46,813 bases of DNA from an uncultured Lachnospiraceae bacterium (GTDB lineage: Bacteria; Bacillota; Clostridia; Lachnospirales; Lachnospiraceae), in contig CADBRN010000057.1 of the NCBI GenBank assembly GCA_902797025.1, positions 1-46,813 of the forward strand. The letters are read 5' to 3'. A program made the translations under genes and the position numbers. The notes beneath the pieces are model-generated. The model did no database searches. It saw only the letters and a program-made list of their open reading frames with translations, and was not told the DNA's origin. Position 1 is the stretch's first letter. Every line of letters begins with the position of its first letter. Below, one piece after another: positions 41,627 through 46,813 of this stretch.

Positions 41627-41639
41627 CATGTGGCACATG
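41627..41639. promoter_or_regulatory. Palindrome upstream of the second Gfo/Idh gene
   Basis: CATGTGGCACATG is a perfect 13-base palindrome around one G. It lies just downstream of a probable extended -10 box TGATAAAAT (TAAAAT at 41610-41615) and 22 bases before the start codon, where a repressor could act. Confidence 0.4.
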
Positions 41640-41661
41640 TACGACTGGACAGGAGGTATAC

Positions 41662-42831
41662 ATGAAAAAATTCAGACTTGGGGTAATCGGACTCGGTGAC
41701 ATCAGTAACGCATATCTGACAAATCTGCAGAAGTTCCCTGAGGAGGTGGAACTCGCAGGATGCGCCTGCCGCTCGCTCGCAAAGGCGCAGAAAAAAGCGG
41801 AGCAGTACGGATTTAAAAAAGCGTACGCTTCCGGAGATGATCTGATCGCGGACCCGGATATCGATATCGTGCTGAATCTGGCGGTTCCGGAAACACACTA
41901 TTATTACAACCTGGCGGCAATCCGGGCTGGAAAGCACGTTTATTCCGAAAAACCGCTGGCAGCGACCTTCGCGGAAGGAAAAGAGATCGTTGATCTGGCG
42001 AGGGAAAAGGGTCTGTATGTCGGATGCGCGCCGGATACCTTTATGGGCGCACGCCTTCAAACCTTCCGCCGTCTCATCGATGAAGGCGTCACGGGGAAAA
42101 TTATCGCGGGAACCGCGAACTGCGTCTGCCACGGTTGGGAGTGGTTTCATCCGAATCCGGCATTCTTCTATCAGCCGGGAGCCGGCCCCGTGCTGGACAT
42201 CGGCCCTTACTATTTTACAGCGCTTCTCTCTCTGCTCGGTCCGGTCGAATCGGTCTGTGCGATGGGAAGCCGCCCGCAGGAAGAACGGATGATCTACGGA
42301 GGGCCAAAAGAAGGAGAAACCATTCCGGTTCATCCGGATGTCATGACGACCCTGATGGCGGTCTTGAAGTTCAAAAGCGGCGCCATCGTCAATGCCAATA
42401 TGAGCTGGGACGCATGGGATTCGGTTCTTCCCCGCCTCGAGCTCTACGGGGAGAAGGCGACACTCTGTATCGACGAAGAAGATCCGAACGCCGGTCCGAA
42501 CCTCTTCGGCGGCGACACGCTCGTCAAGACCCCGAAGACATATCGCTGGAGATCCATGCCGCGGAACGATGAAGAATCGGCAATTCCCTGGGAAGTCGCC
42601 GAGGTCAGGCATGATTATGATGCAACGAGCTACGTGACAAACAATCGTGGCATCGGTCTTGTCGATACGATCCGGGCGATCCGTGAGGGAAGAGCGAACC
42701 GGGCCAGCGGAGACATGGCGCTCCATATGCTCGAGGTATGCGAGGGAATTCTCGTCTCCGCCCGCGACGACCGGTACGTCACGATGACCTCGACCTTTAA
42801 ACTTCCGGCGGCGATGCCGGAGAAAAGCTGA
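41662..42831 (+). CDS. Gfo/Idh/MocA-family oxidoreductase 2
   Basis: The 389-residue NAD(P)-dependent dehydrogenase has an N-terminal Rossmann motif (LGVIGLGDISNAYL, residues 6-19) and the signature KHVYSEKPLAATFAEGKEI with the catalytic Lys in EKP. The substrate-domain motif GAGPVLDIGPYYFTALLSLL carries the Asp and aromatic positions of the family's DxGxH region; the usual His is replaced by Tyr (DIGPYYF). Members of this subgroup act on sugars, inositols or glycosides. The start at 41662 has AGGAGG 7 bases upstream; the ATG at 41623 adds an unlikely Cys-rich peptide. It is a stand-alone gene, divergent from the phosphoglycerol transferase gene. Confidence 0.92.
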   Translation: MKKFRLGVIGLGDISNAYLTNLQKFPEEVELAGCACRSLAKAQKKAEQYGFKKAYASGDDLIADPDIDIVLNLAVPETHYYYNLAAIRAGKHVYSEKPLAATFAEGKEIVDLAREKGLYVGCAPDTFMGARLQTFRRLIDEGVTGKIIAGTANCVCHGWEWFHPNPAFFYQPGAGPVLDIGPYYFTALLSLLGPVESVCAMGSRPQEERMIYGGPKEGETIPVHPDVMTTLMAVLKFKSGAIVNANMSWDAWDSVLPRLELYGEKATLCIDEEDPNAGPNLFGGDTLVKTPKTYRWRSMPRNDEESAIPWEVAEVRHDYDATSYVTNNRGIGLVDTIRAIREGRANRASGDMALHMLEVCEGILVSARDDRYVTMTSTFKLPAAMPEKS

Positions 42832-42875
42832 GATCCGTACCGGAATCGGGATGTTGCAGAAACAGAAGGCATTGC

Positions 42876-42945
42876 AAAAATCCGGCCTCACGACGGGCCC
42901 GCGGAGGAAATCTCTCACCGGGCAGCCATGAGGCCGGATCTTCTT
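42876..42945. terminator. Bidirectional terminator between Gfo/Idh 2 and nitroreductase
   Basis: ATCCGGCCTCA (42880-42890) pairs perfectly with TGAGGCCGGAT (42929-42939). The minus strand continues into TTTTT and the plus strand into CTTCTTCT, serving both convergent genes. Confidence 0.7.
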
Positions 42946-43005
42946 CTGTAAAATCTGGAAACCGGATGCCTGTTTCAAGACCGGTGTTCGCCCGATCGAC
43001 GCGGA

Positions 43006-43539
43006 TCAGAAGAACGACGCGACATCGTCGACGCTCTTCCGGCGCGGCTTATCGTGCGGATCGTCTCCATAACCGACCGTGATGACAGAACAGATGATCT
43101 GATCCTGCGGAACATTGAGGAAACGGCGGATCGCCTTTTCATCGCGGATTCCCATGATCAGCGTGTCAAGACCCATATCTTTCGCCTTGAGCACGATATT
43201 TTCCGTCGCGATCCCGTTGTCAAAAAAGCCCCAGCCGTCGCCCACCTCATTATCCTGCGAGCCGTCCCGGGAAAATCCGGAACGTCCCTTCACAAACGTC
43301 GTGACGATCAGCGCGGCGTTCTCCGCATTCTCGTAATTTTTGCCCGGAAGGCAGGCGCCGCGGAACGCCTCGCACGCTTCCTCCGTGCAGAGGCAGTAAA
43401 AACGCCAGGACTGACAATTTTTCCACGTCGGCGACTCGATCGCCGCCGCGATGATCTCACGAAGCTGGTCTTCCGTGACACGCCGCTCCGTATATTTTCT
43501 CGTGCTTCTTCTCGTCTCGATCAGTTTCTGAAACTCCAT
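43006..43539 (-). CDS. Nitroreductase-family protein
   Basis: The 177-residue FMN-dependent oxidoreductase contains IETRRSTRKYTERRVTEDQL, the phosphate-contacting Arg cluster, then AAIESPTWKNCQSWRFYCL, the flavin-contacting central region DNGIATENIVLKAKDMGLDT, and the C-terminal GYGDDPHDKPRRKSVDDV typical of the family. The physiological substrate is unknown. It begins 2 bases after the stop of the DMT transporter gene, whose last codons hold its ribosome binding site (AAAGGA), so the two form an operon. Confidence 0.94.
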   Translation of the reverse strand: MEFQKLIETRRSTRKYTERRVTEDQLREIIAAAIESPTWKNCQSWRFYCLCTEEACEAFRGACLPGKNYENAENAALIVTTFVKGRSGFSRDGSQDNEVGDGWGFFDNGIATENIVLKAKDMGLDTLIMGIRDEKAIRRFLNVPQDQIICSVITVGYGDDPHDKPRRKSVDDVASFF

Positions 43540-43541
43540 AC

Positions 43542-44435
43542 TTATTTCCTTTCTTTTTTTCCCTGAACGTTAACATTGTAGTGCCACTTGAACACAGCCA
43601 TGCTGATGATGATCACATACCCTGCGACGGACCATTTGTCCGGCACCTCCGAAAAAAGCAGGAGTCCCCAGAGCGATGCGAACATGACCTGAGAATAATC
43701 AAATACGGATATTTCCTTCGCGGGCGCGATCTTGTACGCGAGGGTTACCGCGAACTGTGCGATTGCCGCCACACATCCCGCTCCGACCAGACAGAACGCC
43801 TGCCGAAGGGTCAGCGGCTTGAACTCCGCGATCATAAACGGCAGACACATCAGGCAGGTGAAAATCGAGAAAAACGCGACGATCACCGGTCCCCTCTCGC
43901 CATGATTTCCGAGTTTCCGGACGTACGTATACGCGACGCCCGCCCCAAATCCGCTGACAAGTCCCGCAAGCGCAGGGATGCTGGCCGCACCCATCGTCGG
44001 TTTGACGACGAACGCCGCCCCGATAAACGCCACGATCACGGTCACGATCTCGACCGCGTTCGGAACTTCGCCGAGAATCGGAATCGATGCGAGGATTGCG
44101 AAAAACGGAGACATCTTATTTAAAATATTCGCATCCGCGAGTCCGATATGATCGATCGCCCAGAAGTTCAGCACCAGGCCGACTCCGCCGAACAGCGAGC
44201 GGAAGAACAGCCACGGCAGCGATCCCTTGTGAATCCGGAATTTTTCCTCCGTCCGCGAAAGCGTGATCAGTGCGATCACCGCCGCCACAACATTGCGGAA
44301 AAACGCCTTTTCCATCGTCGGCACATCCCCCGACAGCCGTACAAATACCGTCATCAGCGAAAAGAAAAATGAATCCGTGATGACGAGAAGAATCCCGAGT
44401 ACGTGCGGGTTCAATGATCTTTTTTTGTTCTCCAT
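43542..44435 (-). CDS. DMT-superfamily (EamA) transporter
   Basis: The 297-residue ten-helix exporter shows RhaT/YdcZ-like EamA repeats: TDSFFFSLMTVFVRLSGDVPT, MEKAFFRNVVAAVIAL, NFWAIDHIGLADANILNKMSPFF and, in the second repeat, PAKEISVFDYSQVMFASLWG. The start at 44435 has AGGAAG 7-9 bases upstream. A second possible start at 44459 overlaps the stop of a six-residue upstream ORF. It is first in the operon with the nitroreductase gene, which could suggest export or detoxification of a small aromatic or quinone-like compound (inference). Confidence 0.92.
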   Translation of the reverse strand: MENKKRSLNPHVLGILLVITDSFFFSLMTVFVRLSGDVPTMEKAFFRNVVAAVIALITLSRTEEKFRIHKGSLPWLFFRSLFGGVGLVLNFWAIDHIGLADANILNKMSPFFAILASIPILGEVPNAVEIVTVIVAFIGAAFVVKPTMGAASIPALAGLVSGFGAGVAYTYVRKLGNHGERGPVIVAFFSIFTCLMCLPFMIAEFKPLTLRQAFCLVGAGCVAAIAQFAVTLAYKIAPAKEISVFDYSQVMFASLWGLLLFSEVPDKWSVAGYVIIISMAVFKWHYNVNVQGKKERK

Positions 44436-44455
44436 GAAACGACTTCCTCTCTCTT

Positions 44456-44476
44456 TCATAGGCAGATCGGAATCAT
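44456..44476 (-). CDS. Possible six-residue leader peptide of the transporter operon
   Basis: ATG ATT CCG ATC TGC CTA TGA encodes MIPICL and has a strong GGAGG ribosome binding site 4 bases upstream. Its stop overlaps an in-frame ATG (44459) of the transporter gene as ATGA. It could couple translation to the transporter. No attenuator hairpin is visible. Confidence 0.35.
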   Translation of the reverse strand: MIPICL

Positions 44477-44501
44477 GATTCCTCCGGCCCGTACGAATGT
44501 T

Positions 44502-44530
44502 ATCTTATACCCGGAATCCGGACTTGTAAA
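44502..44530 (-). promoter_or_regulatory. Promoter of the transporter-nitroreductase operon
   Basis: On the minus strand TTTACA (44530-44525), 17-base spacer, TAAGAT (44507-44502). Confidence 0.5.
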
Positions 44531-44534
44531 CGTG

Positions 44535-44576
44535 AAAAAGCGGATCGTGTCCCTCTTTCGGAAAACACGACCCGCT
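44535..44576 (-). terminator. Terminator after the bile salt hydrolase gene
   Basis: AGCGGATCGTGT (44539-44550) pairs with ACACGACCCGCT (44565-44576) with a two-base internal mismatch, followed by TTTTT on the minus strand. Confidence 0.65.
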
Positions 44577-44660
44577 CCTTCTCCGGATACTACCGGCTTT
44601 TTATCGAACTTCCCATCCCGAAAAGCGGCGCCGGCCCTTCGCCCTCAGAGTCCGGCAGTC

Positions 44661-44695
44661 CGCTTACAGCCGCCACATGCGGCCGGCTGTAAGCG
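44661..44695. repeat. Perfect 12-bp inverted repeat downstream of bsh
   Basis: CGCTTACAGCCG (44661-44672) and CGGCTGTAAGCG (44684-44695) form a strong stem with no T-run. It lies about 50 bases after the bsh stop, before the proper terminator, and may protect the 3' end of the mRNA. Confidence 0.5.
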
Positions 44696-44743
44696 AGACG
44701 GATCAATCACAGCGCAAATGGCAGGCGCAAATAAAAAGCAGTT

Positions 44744-45718
44744 TCAATTTATCCAGTTAATCTGTTGACCGGTAACCAGTTTGTAACTCACAAGCTCCGA
44801 CGAATCCAGATCACAATGGTTCATATCCACCGCGGAGATCTGACTGTTTTCGTACGTCGTATAATAATAAACTCCTTTCTCCATGTTAATGCAGGAGGAG
44901 TAGATCGTGATCTCGTACTTATCTTCTCCGAGATGAACGAGCCCTCTCTGCTGTTCCACGGATCCGAGAATATGGAAAAACTGGCTCACCGCCTCGGACT
45001 CGGAATCGCCCGAGATAGAATTCAGCTTCGTAAACGCGACTTTCACGAAACGGGACGCCGATGACAGATCTCCCGGAATTCCGAGTCCTCCCATGCCGCG
45101 GCTGTATGCGTCCAGATGGATGGCATCTGAAAATCCGTCCCGCGCCGGCTCGACCGATACCTGCGGAAAATCATTCAGGCGAAAAAGCTGGTAGTCAAAA
45201 GTCGGATTGTTCGTCATGACGCCGACCGGATTGTCATACACGTGCAGGCCGCTTTTCACCGATTCCACGACGATCGATTCGTCCCGGTCCGAGATCATCC
45301 AGTGAAGCGGCGTGATCGGCAGCTGATCGCTGAACGCGATATCGGCGAGGTTGATGCGGGAAAGAAGTCTGCGCGCTTCCGCGACCGTCCGGCACTGACC
45401 GAGAATCCACGGGATGAACTCGAACGGCGCAATGTTGTCGCAATCCTTCCTTACCGGATTAAAATATCCATTTTCCGGAAAATTCAGCCCCGCCATGCAC
45501 AGACCCTCTTCATTCGCCGCATCATAATACAGCGGAAAGCCCGCACAGACAAACGCCATGCCGATGATCGCAAAATGGTGATCCATGGCAGGCATCTGCC
45601 GAAACGGAATCGGAAAATTCCGCGGCGTGACCGTCACCGTTTCGTTATATGAAAATTCCAGATCCAGATTTCTTCCAAAGTAATGATCCTTCGCTGCATA
45701 AGTCGCACATGTGCACAT
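44744..45718 (-). CDS. bsh: Bile salt hydrolase (choloylglycine hydrolase)
   Basis: The enzyme removes glycine or taurine from conjugated bile acids in the cytosol. The 324-residue Ntn hydrolase starts MCTCATYAAKDHYFGRNLDLE; after Met removal Cys2 is the nucleophile, and Arg and Asp in GRNLDLE are catalytic partners. Asn in YYDAANEEGLCMAGLN, the pair in VMTNNPTFDYQLFRLND and Arg in PGDLSSASRFVKVAF complete the site. The C-terminal IYSSCINMEKGVYYYTTYEN closely resembles Clostridium perfringens CBAH-1 as I remember it. The length is normal. AGGAGGAGG precedes the ATG by about 6 bases. The -10 box TATAAT at 45802-45807 is about 84 bases upstream. Penicillin V acylase is the main alternative but fits less well. 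Confidence 0.93.
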   Translation of the reverse strand: MCTCATYAAKDHYFGRNLDLEFSYNETVTVTPRNFPIPFRQMPAMDHHFAIIGMAFVCAGFPLYYDAANEEGLCMAGLNFPENGYFNPVRKDCDNIAPFEFIPWILGQCRTVAEARRLLSRINLADIAFSDQLPITPLHWMISDRDESIVVESVKSGLHVYDNPVGVMTNNPTFDYQLFRLNDFPQVSVEPARDGFSDAIHLDAYSRGMGGLGIPGDLSSASRFVKVAFTKLNSISGDSESEAVSQFFHILGSVEQQRGLVHLGEDKYEITIYSSCINMEKGVYYYTTYENSQISAVDMNHCDLDSSELVSYKLVTGQQINWIN

Positions 45719-45801
45719 AAGAGACCTCCTCCTGCAACCTTCGTTTCATCCGGACCACTTCCGATAAACGAAACCGGTCCGTACCCCAAAAATACAAGGT
45801 T

Positions 45802-45807
45802 ATTATA
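45802..45807 (-). promoter_or_regulatory. Extended -10 promoter element of bsh
   Basis: TGGTATAAT on the minus strand, with TATAAT at 45807-45802; no clear -35 box. Confidence 0.5.
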
Positions 45808-45837
45808 CCATGAATGTGCAGGCGGAAACACCGCAAA

Positions 45838-45945
45838 TCAAATCAGCCGTTCCACCGCTTCCCGGACCGTCTTCATGTCGGCAGTGGGCTCAAACCGGTT
45901 CACAACGTTGCCGCTGCGGTCGATCAGAATTTTTGTTTTGCATAA
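45838..45945 (-). pseudogene. C-terminal remnant of a glutathione peroxidase gene
   Basis: A minus-strand frame open for 35 codons reads KILIDRSGNVVNRFEPTADM and then KTVREAVERLI before a stop. This matches the C-terminal end of glutathione peroxidase-family proteins (F/ILIDRxGxVVxRFEPTADM). Upstream it meets an in-frame TAA (45948-45946), and the terminator of the surface-protein gene lies only about 45 bases further. The catalytic N-terminal two-thirds, with the Cys or Sec, is therefore missing. The remaining gap 45719-46053 holds the bsh promoter and a terminator. Confidence 0.75.
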
Positions 45946-45990
45946 TTATATTGCTTCAAATCTTTCAAAAATCAAGAACCACTTGTGAAA

Positions 45991-46038
45991 TAAAAAGGCG
46001 GGCAGAAGAATTCCGTTCTCCTGCCCGCTCCTTTTTTT
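45991..46038. terminator. Bidirectional terminator after the surface-protein gene
   Basis: GCGGGCAG (45998-46005) pairs with CTGCCCGC (46021-46028). The plus strand runs into TTTTTTT and the minus strand into TTTTTATTT. Confidence 0.8.
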
Positions 46039-46053
46039 GCAGAGCCGGTTATT

Positions 46054-46813
46054 TTATTTTCTACGGCGCTTCCTGCACGATACAAGCAGAGCCGCCGTCA
46101 GCGCAAGTACCGTCACGACTCCATACAGCAGCGCGTGCGCGCCATCTCCCGTTCGCGGAGAAGAACCGGTTTTGCCCGCCGCATTTCTGGCCGGATTCGT
46201 CGGTTCAAGCGCGTTGATCACGGTAAAGCCGTTCTTTGCGCTTCCTGTGATCGAAGAGGTGTAGCCATCCGGAATCTTTACCTCCGAAACGGTATATTCG
46301 ACCGCTTTTCCGGCACTCATCTCATCCAGGCCGCTCCAGGTGTACGTCCAGTTATTTTTTGCGGTCAGCTTCACCGGATCTCCCGATGCTTTACCGTCCG
46401 CGTACAACTGAACCTGTACGCTGTCCGGGCGCTTCCCGTCCGGATCATTCCGGTCCTCCCAGACCTTGGTGACGGTTACACTTGTCTTGCCCGGCGTATA
46501 CCGGTTGGTGATGTCATACCCGCTGATTTCCGTGCTGTACCCACTCACTGCGTCTTCCGTCACGGTGTAAACGATTTCTCTTCCGTTCTCGTATTTCGGA
46601 AGATTGTCAAAGCGGTACGTCCAGTTTCCGTCCGCATCCGCCTGCACAGCCGCTCTTTCCTTCTGAACGCCGTCCGCCAGCAGGTTGACCGTGATGCTCC
46701 CAGGCCGTTTTCCGTCCTGATTGTCCCCGTCATCCCAGGTCTTCGTCCCGGACACCTCGATGGTCTCCGGCTGATGGGTGTTGGTGATGACAAATCCCTG
46801 CCCGGCGCTTCCC
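46054..46813 (-). CDS. Cna_B-repeat surface protein with sorting signal, 5' part outside window
   Basis: The open frame runs through the right edge, so the N-terminus is missing; about 252 codons are visible. It shows the end of one Cna_B domain (GFVITNTHQPETIEVSGTKT) and two full ones (TWDDGDNQDGKRPGSITVNL and VWEDRNDPDGKRPDSVQVQL, each ending in ITN or INA). A spacer, SPRTGD, a hydrophobic helix and the charged tail SCRKRRRK follow. SPRTG replaces LPxTG as the sorting motif. Cna_B domains form stalks that carry adhesin heads or pilus subunits. The sortase at 15707-16342 could anchor it, but no dedicated sortase gene is adjacent in the window. Confidence 0.9.
   Translation of the reverse strand, partial: GSAGQGFVITNTHQPETIEVSGTKTWDDGDNQDGKRPGSITVNLLADGVQKERAAVQADADGNWTYRFDNLPKYENGREIVYTVTEDAVSGYSTEISGYDITNRYTPGKTSVTVTKVWEDRNDPDGKRPDSVQVQLYADGKASGDPVKLTAKNNWTYTWSGLDEMSAGKAVEYTVSEVKIPDGYTSSITGSAKNGFTVINALEPTNPARNAAGKTGSSPRTGDGAHALLYGVVTVLALTAALLVSCRKRRRK

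Noticed and set aside
41605..42978. 457-codon minus-strand ORF
   Set aside because: It is antisense to the well-supported Gfo/Idh gene, shows no domain, and reflects GC-rich third positions. The same holds for the long antisense ORFs at 3787-5028 and 9956-11149.

Overview
The window looks like chromosomal DNA of a gut-associated, anaerobic, Gram-positive Clostridia, most likely a Lachnospiraceae member. The evidence is a bile salt hydrolase, the [FeFe]-hydrogenase maturase HydF, lipoprotein-type sugar-binding proteins with long Ser/Ala linkers, an MsmX-type ATPase with a lysine-rich N-terminal insertion, a sortase, a sorting-signal surface protein, and consistent AGGAGG-type ribosome binding sites. 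The DNA is fairly GC-rich, so many long antisense ORFs exist; I treat these as shadows. No rRNA, tRNA, CRISPR array or insertion sequence was found.

Layout. 1-4001: a 3'-truncated pckA, then a tight operon of a RelQ-type small alarmone synthetase and a two-component system. 4012-14793: a sugar/cyclitol catabolic block with a LacI regulator, an IolH-like TIM-barrel protein, an AraC regulator, a Gfo/Idh/MocA dehydrogenase, a second AraC regulator and a complete ribose/galactose/inositol-type ABC importer (two permeases, binding lipoprotein, double-domain ATPase). 15347-23596: housekeeping and envelope genes (small membrane protein, sortase, BrkB-type membrane protein, flavodoxin, MgtE, DMT transporter, 3-hydroxyacyl-CoA-type dehydrogenase, flavin reductase, MsmX).

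23928-30825: hydF followed by a TerB-domain protein, which converges on a two-gene operon encoding an Lhr/BrxHI-like helicase and a BrxD-like P-loop ATPase. Together these three genes have the composition of the Shango anti-phage system, in an unusual split, tail-to-tail arrangement. 31015-35256: HtrA protease, DMT transporter and L,D-transpeptidase. 35573-39072: an orphan sugar-binding lipoprotein, an IolI-like inosose isomerase and a second LacI regulator that is a full-length paralogue of the first. 39272-39459: a candidate structured non-coding RNA. 39503-46813: a phosphoglycerol transferase, a second Gfo/Idh/MocA dehydrogenase, a DMT transporter/nitroreductase operon, the bile salt hydrolase, a remnant of a glutathione peroxidase gene, and the C-terminal part of a Cna_B-repeat surface protein.

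Regulation can be read directly. The two LacI paralogues are each accompanied by their own family of CACGTG-centred palindromes: GCGTACACGTGTACAT-like for the first and CGTGCTC(G/C)TGCACG-like for the second. These sit on recognisable promoters of the importer operon, of iolI plus the orphan binding protein, and of the regulators themselves. The simplest reading is two related sugar or cyclitol regulons. The second has its own binding protein and isomerase but no permease or ATPase in the window, so it may borrow the first importer. This last point is inference.
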